Below are positions 24,316 through 34,035 of a DNA stretch of 64,000 nt, piece by piece. Both the position numbers and the translations under genes were made by a program. The DNA is from Methylobacterium variabile (GTDB lineage Bacteria > Pseudomonadota > Alphaproteobacteria > Rhizobiales > Beijerinckiaceae). The stretch covers positions 1-64,000 of the forward strand of contig NZ_LABY01000184.1 of assembly GCF_001043975.1 (NCBI RefSeq). The letters run 5' to 3'. Position 1 is the stretch's first letter. Each line of letters begins with the position of its first letter. The notes beneath the pieces were generated by a model. That model searched no databases and was not told the origin of the DNA. It worked only from the letters and a program-made list of their open reading frames with translations.

Positions 24316-26003
24316 GTCAGCGACCCCTGCGAGGGAAGCCGCGGCTGGTCGTGGATCGGGGCGACGCCTTCCGGGTGGTAGTTGTAGGGCCCGCCCTGGA
24401 CCCGCGGCGAGCCGAAAAAGTTTTGCCGCGGCGGCGGCGAGGATGTGCGCCACTCAAGGCCGGTCGCGTCCCAGGGGTTGTTGGTCGCGCGCTCCCCGAA
24501 CAGCAGCGACCAGGTCAGGTAGCCGAGCGGCATCAGGTAGGCCACCGCCAGCACCGCGGCGCCGGCCGAGGACAGCACGTTCCAGATCTGGAATTCCGGC
24601 GGGTAGACGTGGTAGCGCCGCGGCATCCCGAGGTAGCCGGCGATGAATTGCGGGAAGAAGGTTAGGTTGAAGCCGAAGAACATCAGGATCGCGGCGAAGC
24701 GCGCCCAGGTCTCGGGATAGGTCCGGCCGGTGATCTTCGGCCACCAGAAGTGCAGGCCGCCGAAATAGGCCGAGACCGAGGCGCCGACCATTATGTAGTG
24801 GAAATGCGCGACGACGAAGTAGGTGTCCTGGACGTGGACGTCGATCGGGATCGAGGCGAGGAACAGGCCGGTGAGGCCGCCGAGAGTGAACAGCCCGACG
24901 AACCCGAGCGCGTAGAGTATCGGCGATTCGAAACCAACCTGGCCGCGATAGAGCGTGCCGGTCCAGTTGAACACCTTGATCGCCGACGGCACCGCCACGA
25001 CGAAAGACAGGAACGAGAACACCAGGGCGGCGTAGGGCGACATCCCCGAGGTGAACATGTGGTGGCCCCAGGTGAAGAAGCCGATCACTGCGATCGCCAC
25101 CAGGGCGTAGACCATGAAGGTGTAGCCGAAGACCTTCCGGCGCGAGAAGCAGGTGATCAGCTCCGAGACGACCCCCATCGCCGGCAGGACCATGATGTAG
25201 ACTGCCGGGTGCGAGTAGAACCAGAACAGGTGCTGGAACAGCACCGGGTCGCCGCCGCGGGCCGGATCGAAGATCGGCAGCCCGAAGGTGCGCTCGGCGA
25301 CGACCAAGAGCAGGGTCACGGCGAGCACGGGGGTGGCCAGCACGAACATCAGGCTCGTCGTGTACATCGCCCAGACGAAGAGCGGCAGCCGGAACCAGGT
25401 CATTCCCGGCGCCCGCAGCAGGTGGATGGTGGCGATGAAGTTCACGCCCGTCGCGATCGACGAGAAGCCGGTGGTGAACACGCCGAGTACGGTGAGCGAG
25501 ACCCAGGTGTTGGAGAACACCGTGGAATAGGGGACGTAGAAGGTCCAGCCGGTATCGACCCCGCCGAGCAGCAGCGCCGCGACGGCGAGCGATCCCCCGC
25601 CGACGTTGAGGTACCAGCTGATCAGGTTCAGCTTCGGGTAGGCGACGTCCCGGGCCCCGATCATCAGCGGGACGAGGAAGTTGCCCAGCGTGTTGGGGAT
25701 GCTCGGGATCAGGAAGAACCACACCATCACCACGCCGTGCAGCGTGAACAGCTTGTTGTAGGTGTCGGCCCGCAGCACATCCGCCTCGGGGGTCGCGAGT
25801 TCGAGCCGCACCAGCGTGGCCGCTGCGCCGCCGATGAAGAAGAACAGCGTGATGGTGACCGCGTAGAGGATCGCGATCCGCTTGTGGTCGGTGGTGAGGA
25901 GCCAGGAGCGGACGCTGTGCCCGTCGGCGAGGTAGCTGACCGGCAGCCGCAGGTCGAGCTCGTCCGGGTCGGCGAGGCCGGTGGGGCTGGCTGTGGTGCT
26001 CAT
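24312..26003 (-). CDS. ctaD: cytochrome c oxidase subunit I, A2 type
   Basis: 563 residues with 12 or more membrane helices. Heme and copper ligands are visible: His in [12 protein letters not shown], the CuB His and cross-linked Tyr in [14 protein letters not shown], the His pair in [12 protein letters not shown], and HFHYIMVG for the two hemes. The helix VI signature is WFYSHPAVY rather than GHPEVY. The usual D-channel glutamate is therefore replaced by the YS pair that marks A2-type oxidases. It reduces O2 to water and pumps protons. The ATG at 26001-26003 follows a purine-rich GGAAG site. Confidence 0.95.
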   Translation of the reverse strand: MSTTASPTGLADPDELDLRLPVSYLADGHSVRSWLLTTDHKRIAILYAVTITLFFFIGGAAATLVRLELATPEADVLRADTYNKLFTLHGVVMVWFFLIPSIPNTLGNFLVPLMIGARDVAYPKLNLISWYLNVGGGSLAVAALLLGGVDTGWTFYVPYSTVFSNTWVSLTVLGVFTTGFSSIATGVNFIATIHLLRAPGMTWFRLPLFVWAMYTTSLMFVLATPVLAVTLLLVVAERTFGLPIFDPARGGDPVLFQHLFWFYSHPAVYIMVLPAMGVVSELITCFSRRKVFGYTFMVYALVAIAVIGFFTWGHHMFTSGMSPYAALVFSFLSFVVAVPSAIKVFNWTGTLYRGQVGFESPILYALGFVGLFTLGGLTGLFLASIPIDVHVQDTYFVVAHFHYIMVGASVSAYFGGLHFWWPKITGRTYPETWARFAAILMFFGFNLTFFPQFIAGYLGMPRRYHVYPPEFQIWNVLSSAGAAVLAVAYLMPLGYLTWSLLFGERATNNPWDATGLEWRTSSPPPRQNFFGSPRVQGGPYNYHPEGVAPIHDQPRLPSQGSLT

Positions 26004-26061
26004 GAGGAGCTTCCTTCTTGTCCCTCCCCCCGCTGAGGGGAAGGGGAGAGGGCCGTGGCGC
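26004..26061. repeat. short relic of a palindromic repeat
   Basis: The 58 bases between subunits II and I contain CCCTCCCCCCGCTGAGGGGA and GGGGAGAGGG. This resembles one arm of the 170-bp palindromic element at 29671-29840. It is probably a worn partial copy that contributes a weak hairpin. Confidence 0.35.
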
Positions 26062-27129
26062 TCACGGCCGCACCGCCGGTCCCGCCGGGGCGGGCTGATC
26101 GAGAACCGGCGCCCCCGGCACCATCGCGGTGCTGCGCTCGCGCACCCCGCCGGGCACGTTCGAGCGCACCTCCGGCGTGCCGAGGCTTCGCACCACGCCG
26201 GGCTCGGAGCCGAGCGCGCGGATATAGGCGGTGATCGCCTGGATCTCGCCGTCGTCGAGGAGGCCGGCATAGCTCGGCATGACGGGTGCGTAGCCCGCCA
26301 CCACGTCGCGGCCGGGCTGGAGGATCGAGTCGCGGATATAGGCGGCGTCGGCGGTGGCGAAGCGGCCGCCTTCGAGCGGCACCGGGCGCTCCCAGATGCC
26401 TGCGAGGCTCGGCGCGTGCACGGCCGAGCCCGGCGCGTGGCAGCCGGCGCAGCCGCGCTCCGAGAACAGCCGCTCGCCCTGGTGGGCGAGGTCGTCGCCC
26501 TCGGGCTGGACCGACAGCCATCGAGCGTAGGCCTCGGGCTCCATCACGATCACCCGGCCGAGCATCCGGGCGTGGTCGGTGCCGCAATACTCGGTGCAGA
26601 GCAGGTGGAAGGTGCCGGTCTTGGTCGCCTGGAACCAGGCCTCGGTCTGCTGGTCGGGCAGCACGTCGCGCTTGAGCCGGAAGGCCGGGACGAAGAACGA
26701 GTGGATCACGTCCTGCGAGGTCATGATGAGCTTGACCGGCCGGTCCACCGGCACGTGCAGCTCGTTGATCTCGCGGGCCCCGTTCGAGGCCTGCGTCTTC
26801 CACATCCACTGCTTGGCGACGACGTGGATCTCGATGGCGTTCGGCGGCACCGAGTAGGCGCCGATCTCCGCCGAGGCGGCCCACCAGAAGACGAACACGA
26901 ACAAAAAGATCGTCGCGGCGGTCCAGCCGATCTCGAACTCGCGCGAGACGTTCTCAGGGAGGGGATGACGGTTCGCCTTGGAGCCGCGGCGGAAGCGGAT
27001 CGAGAAGAACAGGAGCAGCCCGACCACCAGGGCGAGGATCAGGGCCGAGGCGATGGTGAGCCCGATGAGGATCCGGTCGGTCAGCACCGCCTGGAGGGAG
27101 GCCGATTCGGGCATCAGGCGGCCGAACAT
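26062..27129 (-). CDS. ctaC: caa3-type cytochrome c oxidase subunit II with fused cytochrome c
   Basis: 355 residues. Two N-terminal membrane helices anchor a periplasmic cupredoxin domain holding the CuA site ([12 protein letters not shown], with the upstream ligand His in DVIHSFFVP). This is followed by a cytochrome c domain with CAGCH heme attachment and a Met ligand candidate in [20 protein letters not shown]. This fusion defines caa3 oxidases, which can take electrons without a separate soluble cytochrome. In this arrangement they are known to pair with alternative complex III. Its ATG overlaps the stop of the upstream small membrane protein. Confidence 0.94.
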   Translation of the reverse strand: MFGRLMPESASLQAVLTDRILIGLTIASALILALVVGLLLFFSIRFRRGSKANRHPLPENVSREFEIGWTAATIFLFVFVFWWAASAEIGAYSVPPNAIEIHVVAKQWMWKTQASNGAREINELHVPVDRPVKLIMTSQDVIHSFFVPAFRLKRDVLPDQQTEAWFQATKTGTFHLLCTEYCGTDHARMLGRVIVMEPEAYARWLSVQPEGDDLAHQGERLFSERGCAGCHAPGSAVHAPSLAGIWERPVPLEGGRFATADAAYIRDSILQPGRDVVAGYAPVMPSYAGLLDDGEIQAITAYIRALGSEPGVVRSLGTPEVRSNVPGGVRERSTAMVPGAPVLDQPAPAGPAVRP

Positions 27130-27626
27130 CAGCGCCCCTCCTTCTGCGAGGCCGCCTCTTGGGGCGACGCGGCGACGGTGCCGGGCGGCGGCAGCGGGCT
27201 TGCGGCGCCGCCGCGGCTGCCGAGGGGCGGCACGCGCTCGGGCTGGAGCGGGGCGGCGTAGGCCTGTGCCCCGCGCCCGGCGAGGAGCCGCATTGCCTCC
27301 GTCACCGGCATGCGGGCGATGCCGTGGGCCCGGTCGACCCAGGCGTAAGTCTCCAGGCGCCGGCGCTGGTCGGCGAGGAGGCGGGCGAGGTCGGCCTGCG
27401 GGTCGCGTTGCAGGGCGGGGCCGTCGAAGGTGCGGGCCGGCTCGGTGTTGGGGCTGGTGATGACCGTGTCGCGGTAGACGCGCACGCCCGCGAGCGTCAC
27501 GGCGACGAAGACCACGATGAACAGACCGGTGAGCAGCACCGGCTTCAGCCGGATGTCCGGCGCCTCCGGCGGCCCCTCGGCATGGCCGGCCGCGTCGTCG
27601 CGCACAGGAGCGGAGGCTTCAGGCAT
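27129..27626 (-). CDS. single-span membrane protein of the ACIII-caa3 operon, unknown function
   Basis: 165 residues. A cytoplasmic Pro/Ala-rich N-terminus of about 30 residues is followed by one membrane helix (PVLLTGLFIVVFVAVTLAGV). The outer part includes LARLLADQRRRLETYAWVDR and ARMPVTEAMRLL, and the tail is Pro/Gly-rich. It has no cysteine or CxxCH, so it is not a metal carrier of the Sco type. Overlaps with actF (start inside its end) and with subunit II (ATGA) imply tight coupling. It may be an assembly or bridging factor between complex III and the oxidase; I do not recognise a named family. Confidence 0.75.
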   Translation of the reverse strand: MPEASAPVRDDAAGHAEGPPEAPDIRLKPVLLTGLFIVVFVAVTLAGVRVYRDTVITSPNTEPARTFDGPALQRDPQADLARLLADQRRRLETYAWVDRAHGIARMPVTEAMRLLAGRGAQAYAAPLQPERVPPLGSRGGAASPLPPPGTVAASPQEAASQKEGR

Positions 27627-28578
27627 GCCGGAGCCTCCGCTCGATCCGGCCGGCAAGGCGAAGGCCGAGGAGCGCCACGGCGACGAGGCCGGCGAGCCAC
27701 AGGCCGGCGGCGACTACCGCTCCGCCGGCCTGCGCCCCCCAGGCCGGCAGGACCAGCCAGCAGAGGCGAAGGGCCAGCCCGACGAGGACGAGGACGCCGA
27801 CGAGCCGCAGGGCCCCCGGACTGCGGCGCACCGCCCCGAGGAGCAGGAGCAGAAACGGGACGACCCCGCCGGCCGCGACCGCCATCCCGATCACGGCCGG
27901 GTAGGGGCCGGCCTCGCGCCGCAGGTAGTAGGCGGCCTTCGGCGGCAGGTCGCCGTACCAGGCGACCACGTAGGACATCAGGCCGATGTAGAGGACGCCG
28001 AGCAGCGTCGCGAGGAGCAGGTTGGCGAGGTCGGGCGCGGTCTGCTCGTCGAGTCACTTCGGGCTCGCGATCGTCGCGAGCGCCAGTGCGGCAAGGAGTT
28101 GGTGCAGGGCAAACCCGGCGCCGAAAGCCGACGAGGTGAAACGCGGCTCCAGCGACAGGATCCAGTCCACCGGCACGAGGCTGATGGTCAGGCCGTAGAC
28201 GGCGAGGCCGAGGCCGGCGACGAGGCGCGAGGCGCGCCCCGACAGCATCAGCCCGGCCAGCACCGCCCAGCCGAGGAGCGCGACCGCGCCGCGGGCCGTG
28301 AACAGGGCCGGGCTGAGGTAGAGGGCGGCGACCTCCGGCTTCACCGCGCCCGGATCTGCCGCCCACGGATAGAGCGCCGGCAGCGCCACCGCCACGCCGA
28401 GGAAGCCGAGGGCGACGAGCGGCAGGAGCGCGGCGACGGGGCGTAAGCATGGCCCCAGCGCCTCGCCCCAACGCCCGCCGGTGATGCGGTGGACGAGCAG
28501 CAGCACCAGGCTGCCGGCGGGGGCGGTGCCGAAGGCGATCCAGGCGAGGAGCCAGCCGCGGGCGAGGGCCTCGGTCAC
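27619..28578 (-). pseudogene. actF: alternative complex III subunit ActF, interrupted by an in-frame UGA
   Basis: Quinol:electron-acceptor oxidoreductase membrane subunit ActF. From GTG 28576-28578 the frame gives 174 residues of membrane helices (GWLLAWIAFGTAPAGSLVLL, VYGLTISLVPVDWILSLEPR), then hits TGA at 28054-28056. The same frame continues without shift for 144 more codons (LDEQTAPDLANLLLATLLGV, MSYVVAWYGDLPPKAAYYLR) to the stop at 27619-27621. The second part contains a typical ActF ending. An internal ATG at 27978 could start a separate C-terminal piece. Either a nonsense mutation, a sequence error or readthrough applies. All other contacts in the operon are kept: GTG overlaps the actE stop and the 3' end overlaps the next start. 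Confidence 0.8.
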
Positions 28579-29120
28579 GGGCGCGCCTCCGGAATCTTCC
28601 CCGCCAGCCCCGGCACCTCGGCGACGCGGGCACCCTGGGAGAGCTGGAGCGCGCGGATATAGGCGGCGATCGCCCAGCGGTCCCGCGGCTCGACCCGGTT
28701 CGCGTACCGATACATCGTGCCGTACCCGTTCGTGATGACGTCGACGAAGTAGCGGGCGGGCGCCGCCCGCAGGCGGTCGTCGTGGTAGGAGGGCGGCTTG
28801 GGGAAGCCGCGGGCGACGATCATGCCGTCGCCGTGCCCGGTGAGCCCGTGGCAGGGGGTGCAGATCGCCTCGTAGCGCTCGCGCCCGCGCTGGAGCAGGG
28901 CGGCATCGATGGGGCGCGGATCGGCCAGAGCGGCCTCGTCGGCGAGCGCCCCCTGCTGCACCGTCCCGTCCGGAGGGGTACGGGCTTCGGCCCCGTCGGC
29001 CCAGAGTTCGGCGCGGCGATAGACGTCGTAGCGCTTCTGCTGCGTCATCGAGAGGTCGTCGCAGGCGCCGAGCAGCAGGAGCGACAAAAGCAGGACGGGG
29101 AGCAGGCTCCGGCCGGTCAC
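28575..29120 (-). CDS. actE: alternative complex III subunit ActE, monoheme cytochrome c
   Basis: 181 residues. A lipoprotein signal (LLLSLLLLGAC, lipobox Cys about residue 20) anchors a periplasmic cytochrome c with one CTPCH motif near residues 87-91 and a distal Met candidate in NGYGTMYRYANRV. It carries electrons out of complex III towards the caa3 oxidase. The gene overlaps both actD (ATGA) and actF (GTGA). Confidence 0.9.
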   Translation of the reverse strand: MTGRSLLPVLLLSLLLLGACDDLSMTQQKRYDVYRRAELWADGAEARTPPDGTVQQGALADEAALADPRPIDAALLQRGRERYEAICTPCHGLTGHGDGMIVARGFPKPPSYHDDRLRAAPARYFVDVITNGYGTMYRYANRVEPRDRWAIAAYIRALQLSQGARVAEVPGLAGKIPEARP

Positions 29121-29632
29121 GGATGCGTCTCCGCCACCAGTCCGGCCCCGGCCTCCTCAAGGAGCCGGCGCAGGGATTTTGGGTCGCCCTTCGGCTCCAC
29201 GAGGAGCAGGAAGCGATCCTGGCTCGCCCGCTCGAATTGCGGCATCACGAACAGCGGATGATGCAGCCGCGGCAGCCCGCACGTGACGAGAAGGGCCACG
29301 AATCCCGCGACGGCTGCGGCCAGCACCCCGACCTCGAACGGCACCAGCACGAAGACCTGCCAGCTATGCAGCGGCCGGCCGCCGGAATTCAGCGGGTAAT
29401 CGTGGACGGCGCTCCACCATTGCAGGGCGTAGAGCGCGGCCGCGGCGCCGAACCCGGCGAGCGCCATGACGGGCCGGATCCGGCGGGGGGCGGGATCGAA
29501 GGCCTCGGCGAGTTCTTCGAGGGGGAACGGCGTGAAGGCGTCGATGGCGCGGTGGCCTTCGCTGCGGGCGCGGCGCCAGGCGGCGACGAGGGCGTCGGGG
29601 CTGTCGAACTCGGCGAGGAGGGGCGTGGTCAC
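29117..29632 (-). CDS. actD: alternative complex III subunit ActD
   Basis: 171 residues from GTG 29630-29632 (MTTPLLAEFDSPDALVAAWR). The N-terminal cytoplasmic domain of about 80 residues resembles the ActD/DUF3341 fold (FTPFPLEELAEAF). Two membrane helices follow (ALAGFGAAAALYALQWW, VLVPFEVGVLAAAVAGFVAL) and then a C-terminal domain (HHPLFVMPQFERASQDRFLL). It has no cofactor. Longer open frame upstream is repeat DNA, so the GTG start is preferred. The stop overlaps actE. Confidence 0.87.
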   Translation of the reverse strand: MTTPLLAEFDSPDALVAAWRRARSEGHRAIDAFTPFPLEELAEAFDPAPRRIRPVMALAGFGAAAALYALQWWSAVHDYPLNSGGRPLHSWQVFVLVPFEVGVLAAAVAGFVALLVTCGLPRLHHPLFVMPQFERASQDRFLLLVEPKGDPKSLRRLLEEAGAGLVAETHP

Positions 29633-29670
29633 GGGCGCACCTCCCGGAGGATGTCGCGCCGGCCGCCGCC

Positions 29671-29840
29671 AACCCTCCCCCCTCTGCGGGGGAGGGTGCC
29701 CCACGGAGTGGGGCGGGAGAGGGGACGCCGCTTCCGGATAAGGCTGAACCGTTCTGAAGGGTGCCGCGTCTTGAAGCGTCGCGCTGCCCCTCTCCCGGCT
29801 CGCTTCGCTCGCCACTCTCCCCCGCAGAGGGGGGAGGGTT
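29671..29840. repeat. 170-bp palindromic repeat with perfect 24-bp arms
   Basis: AACCCTCCCCCCTCTGCGGG plus GGAG (29671-29694) is matched exactly in inverse by the sequence ending GCAGAGGGGGGAGGGTT at 29840. Inside are further self-complementary pieces (GCCCCACGGAGTGGGGC; CGGCTCGCTTCGCTCG). It lies between actC and actD and would form a long hairpin in the operon mRNA. It looks like a REP/MITE-type intergenic element. Confidence 0.65.
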
Positions 29841-29858
29841 GATGTCGGCGCTGATCCA

Positions 29859-31208
29859 TCACGCCGCCCCCTCGTCCCGCGCCAGCTGCCGCACCTCGTG
29901 CATCGAGACGATCGGCAGCAGGCGCGCCAGCACCAGGAACAGGAAGGCGAACAGCCCGAGCGGGCCGATGAGGATGGCGAGGTCGTAGAGGCTGGTGTGG
30001 TAGGTCCGCCAGAGCGTGACGGCGTGGCCGTGCGAAAGCGTGTTCCAGACGATCAGGATCCGCTCGAGCCACATGCCGACATTGATCAGCACCGAGATCC
30101 CGGCGAGCCACCACAGGTTCCGCCGCACCCGCCGCCACCACAGCGCCTGCGGCGCCAGACAATTGCAGAACAGCAGCAGGCCGTAGAGCGGGGCGTAGTC
30201 GCCGGTGAAGAAGTAGCCGATCACCGTGCGGTCGGCATGCTCGCCGCCATACCAAGCGGTGAACCACTCGGTGGCGTAGGAGAATGCCATCACGATCGAG
30301 GCGAACAGCATCACCTTCGCCATGGCGTCGAAATGCGCCGGGGTGATCATCGCCTGCAAGCTCAGGCCCCAGCGGATCAGGATCGCCAGCACCACCACCA
30401 TGGCAAAGCCCGAGAACATCGCGCCCACGACGAAGTAGGGCGGGAAGATGCTCTCCTGCCAGCCAGGCATCAGGCTCGCGGCGAAGTCGAGCCCGACGAT
30501 CGAGTGGACCGAGCAGACCAGCGGCACGGCGAGCGCCGCCATGGTCAGGTGATAGGTCTCGTAGGCGCGCCAGTGCCGGGCGGAGTTGCGCCAGCCGAGC
30601 GCCAGGGCGCCGTAGATCACCCGGCCGGCCCGCGTGCTGGCGCGGTCGCGCATGGTGGCGAGGTCCGGCAGCAGGCCGGTGAACCAGAACAGGGCGGAGA
30701 ACAAGAGGTAGCTCAGGATCGCCCAGAAGTCCCAGACCAGGGCCGAGCGCCATTGCGGCCAGAGATCCATGGTATTCGGGTAGGGTGCGAGCCAGTAGGC
30801 GTAGAGCGGCCGGCCGAGATGGATGATCGGGAACAGCCCGGCGATGGCCGCGGCGAACAGGGTCATCGCCTCGGCGAAGCGGTTGATCGAGGCGCGCCAG
30901 CGCTGGCGCGTCAGCAGCAGCATCGAGGAGATCAGCGTGCCGGCGTTGCCGATGCCGATCCACCAGACGTAATTGGCGATCGAGAAGCCCCAGACCACGG
31001 TGGTGTTCACCCCCGACAGCCCGATCCCGACCGTGAGCACCGCCCCGATGGCGCCGAGCGTCAGGACGACGAAGGGCAGGGTGCAGAGGAGCGCGATCGC
31101 CCAGGCGCGGCCAAAACCCTCGTGCTGGATCGGGTCGGCGACGGCGGCTGAGATCGCCCCGTAGCCGAGGCGCTCGGCGTCGATCAGCGGATGGGGCTGC
31201 CCGCTCAC
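29859..31208 (-). CDS. actC: alternative complex III subunit ActC (NrfD/PsrC family)
   Basis: 449 residues with about ten membrane helices, a quinol-binding integral subunit of the NrfD/PsrC type. Characteristic parts are NYVWWIGIGNAGTLISSMLL, RPLYAYWLAPYPNTMDLWPQ, HSIVGLDFAASLMPGWQESI, PPYFVVGAMFSGFAMVVVLA and ISVLINVGMWLERILIVWNT. These helices bind menaquinol or ubiquinol at the periplasmic side and may conduct protons. The start overlaps the end of actB by four bases. A repeat element of 170 bp separates it from actD. Confidence 0.93.
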   Translation of the reverse strand: MSGQPHPLIDAERLGYGAISAAVADPIQHEGFGRAWAIALLCTLPFVVLTLGAIGAVLTVGIGLSGVNTTVVWGFSIANYVWWIGIGNAGTLISSMLLLTRQRWRASINRFAEAMTLFAAAIAGLFPIIHLGRPLYAYWLAPYPNTMDLWPQWRSALVWDFWAILSYLLFSALFWFTGLLPDLATMRDRASTRAGRVIYGALALGWRNSARHWRAYETYHLTMAALAVPLVCSVHSIVGLDFAASLMPGWQESIFPPYFVVGAMFSGFAMVVVLAILIRWGLSLQAMITPAHFDAMAKVMLFASIVMAFSYATEWFTAWYGGEHADRTVIGYFFTGDYAPLYGLLLFCNCLAPQALWWRRVRRNLWWLAGISVLINVGMWLERILIVWNTLSHGHAVTLWRTYHTSLYDLAILIGPLGLFAFLFLVLARLLPIVSMHEVRQLARDEGAA

Positions 31209-32292
31209 GTCCGGTCCTCCCGGGTGGGATTGCGCAGGTCGGCGAGGTAGGTGGTGCGCGGCCGGGTGTTCAGCTCCTCCATCAGGGCGTAGTGGCGCGG
31301 ATCCGCCCGCTGCGCCGCCACCGGGCTGTCCGTCGCGTTCAGGTCGCCGAAGCGGATGGCGCGGGTCGGGCAGGCGGACTGGCAGGCGGTCGAGACCTCA
31401 CCCATCGGGCGCCCGTCGCGCTCGGCCGCCTGGCGCTCATTGGCGATGCGCTGGATGCAGTAGGTGCACTTCTCCATCACGCCCCGGCTCCGCACCGTGA
31501 CGTTGGGGTTGCGCTGCGCCCGCACCGGCTCGGCGCCGAGATTGGCGTATTCTTGCCCGTCGGCGTAGCCGAAGAAGTTGAAGCGGCGGACCTTGTAGGG
31601 GCAGTTCGCCTCGCAGAAGCGGGTGCCGACGCAGCGGTTGTAGACTTGGAGGTTCAGCCCCTCGCCGTCATGGACCGAGGCCGCCACCGGGCAGACCGGC
31701 TCGCAGGGCGCGTGCTCGCAATGCATGCACGGCACCGGCTGGAACCCGGCCTCGATCCGCTCCGGTGTCCCTGCGTCGTAGATGTCGACGCGCAGCCAGT
31801 GCATCATCCGGCCGCGGGCGATCTCCTCGGGACCGACCACCGGCACGTTGTTCTCGGACTGGCAGGCGATCACGCAGGCGTTGCAGCCGATGCACGCCAT
31901 GGTGTCGATCACCATGCCCCAGGCATGGCCGTCGGCGTCGCCGGTCCAGGGGGCGAGCAGCGTCGGCTGGTCCGACCCGGTGCCCTTCGGCTCACGTGCG
32001 GCGAGCGCCGCGAGGTCGATGCGCGGGAAGAGCTTCTCGGTCTCGCCCTCGATCTGGGTGTAATTCTGCGTGCGCAGGATCGCGTGCCGTTCGTCGAGGG
32101 CTGTGAGGCTCAACCGGCGGATCAGCCGCCCCGGTCCCTCCCGCATGAACCGGTAGCCGTCGACCCCGATTCCGGTGCCGATCGGCCCGGCGCGGGACCG
32201 GCCATGGCCGAGGCTCAGCCCCGCCACCCCGTCGGCGACACCCGACACCACCGCCACCGGGGCGACCACCGAGACGCCTTTCACGGTGACGC
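31205..32292 (-). pseudogene. actB: ActB, C-terminal part after a frameshift (Fe-S subunit half)
   Basis: The 3' half of actB in a shifted frame. It opens with the end of the molybdopterin-type domain (LSVTVKGVSVVAPVAVVSGV, DGVAGLSLGHGRSRAGPIG). It then has ferredoxin-like cysteine clusters: CIGCNACVIACQSEN, CMHCEHAPCEPVCP, CVGTRFCEANCPY, and CTYCIQRI followed by CQSACP. These would hold several iron-sulfur clusters including a 3Fe-4S. An ATG-like start 97 bases inside the first half gives an N-terminus unlike the family, so a natural split is unlikely. The stop overlaps actC. A single missing base near 32293-32300 would restore the full protein. Confidence 0.85.
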
Positions 32293-34035
32293 TCAGCCCT
32301 GGCCGTCCGCGAGGCCGCGCCGCGCCGCCTCGCCGTGCGAGAGGAGGAGCGCGTTGCCCCAGACCTGCTTCGTCACCGGGTGCGGGCATTCCTGCAGCCA
32401 GGCATTATTGGCGAAGCGCCCGTCCCACAGGGCCGGGTCGGGGGTGAGGAGAAGGGCGAGGTCGCACGGCGGGGGCGCCGGCGGCAGGGCCGGCAGGACG
32501 GGATCGGGGGCAGCGACCGGGGCGGCAGCGCTGGCCGGGATCGTCCCGTCGTGCAGGCAGCGGCGCCACCACCCGTCGAAATCCCGGTCGTCCGGGCGCC
32601 GGTGCTGCTCCCAGGTGCCCTGCCAGGTCTCCCGGACGATGTCGTAGCCGCGCCGCGCCTCGGCGCCGGTGAGGAGGTTCAGGATCTCGTGCACCGAGCG
32701 GCCGCCGTAGAGCGGCCGCAGCAGCGGCTGGACGAGGCTCGCCGTGCCGTCAGTCGCCCGCAGGTCGGACCAGGATTCGAGGTCGTGGGCGAGCGGCAGG
32801 TGCCAGTGGGTCCCGTCCGCGGTCTCGTCGGCATGGGTGCCGACCTGGACGCTGAACGGCACCCGGCGCAGCAGCTCCGGGAAACCGAGGCCGGCCGGTG
32901 CGGTCTGGACCGGGTTCGTGCCGAGGATGGCGAGGCAGGAGACGCGACCCGCCGCGATGTCCCCGCAGAGCCCCGCGAGGTCGCCCGGCGGATGGTCCGG
33001 CAGGGTGTCGGGCGGCGCGATCCAGTCCACCGGCGCCGCGAGCCGGGCGTTGAGCCAGTGGGCGAGGGTGTGGAAGCCGGGCTCCAGCGCCTCGCCGACG
33101 AGCACCACCGCGCGGCCGTGATGCGCGCGCAGATCCGCCAGGATGTTGTCCGCGAATTTGCGCTCGGCCTCGGCCAGGGCGGGTTCGGGCAGGCCGGCGC
33201 CGAAGCCGTTGGCGAGGTGGACGAGGAGGGCAGCGACCGCCGGCGGTGCCAGGGCGCGGCGCTCGTCGGCCTTGATGCCGGTCGGCGTCGGCAGGCCTTC
33301 CGCGACGAAGAGCCGGCCGAACCGGGAGGGATCGCGGCGGCGCTCGATCAGGGCGGAGGACAGCCGGATCTGATCCGGCCCCGGCCCGAGGGGATCGGCC
33401 TCCAGGCAGACCACGATCTCGGCCCAATCGAGCCGGGGCAGGGCGCGCAACGGGCGCCCGAAGGCCAGGGCGGCGCCTGCCCGGGCATTCGCCTCGTCGA
33501 GCGGCTCGTGGACGTGCCAGACGGCCTCCGGCATCGCCTCCCGCAGGGCCGCGATCTGGCGCAGCAGCGTCGGCGAGGTGACCCGCCCGGTCAGTAAGCG
33601 GAAGCCCGCCCCGCGGCGCGCCCGCGCCTCGGAGAGCGGCCGGGCATAGGCCTTGCCGAAGGCCTCCCACGAGGCGATGCCGGCGACGCGCTCGCTCGGC
33701 GCGCGGGAGCGGTCGGGGTCGTAAAGATCGAGGATTGCGGCTTCGAGGAAGACGTCGGTGGCGCCGCGGCTCGCGGGATGGAGCGGGTTGCCCTCGATCT
33801 TGATCGGACGGCCGTCGACCGCGACGGCGTGGGCGCCCCGGGCGAAGCCGGCGAGGGGCAGCGCCGTGGCGTAACGCGCCGGCACCCCGGGCAGGAGCTG
33901 CTCGGGCTGGCGCACGTAGGGAAGGATCTCCTCGTCCGGCCGGGAGCAGCCCCCGGCGGCCAGCGCGATGCCGGCGCCCAGCAGCCGCAGGGCCTCGCGG
34001 CGATGGAGGCCGGTCAGCGGTGGCATATCGAGCAC
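32293..34035 (-). pseudogene. actB: ActB, N-terminal part before the frameshift (molybdopterin-fold half)
   Basis: 580 codons. A Tat-like N-terminus with a lipobox (RREALRLLGAGIALAAGGC) is followed by a domain resembling molybdopterin oxidoreductases, without an active-site cofactor expected in ActB. Segments include GRPIKIEGNPLHPASRGATD, SCLAILGTNPVQTAPAGLGF, and HLPLAHDLESWSDLRATDGT. The frame ends abruptly at 32293 (GEAARRGLADGQG), in the middle of the nucleotide-binding barrel that normally continues. The missing half is found one frame over. The gene overlaps actA by 22 bases. Confidence 0.85.

Noticed and set aside
31205-34035. Naturally split actB1/actB2
   Set aside because: The break falls inside the nucleotide-binding barrel, and the second half has no family-like start, so a frameshift is more likely.
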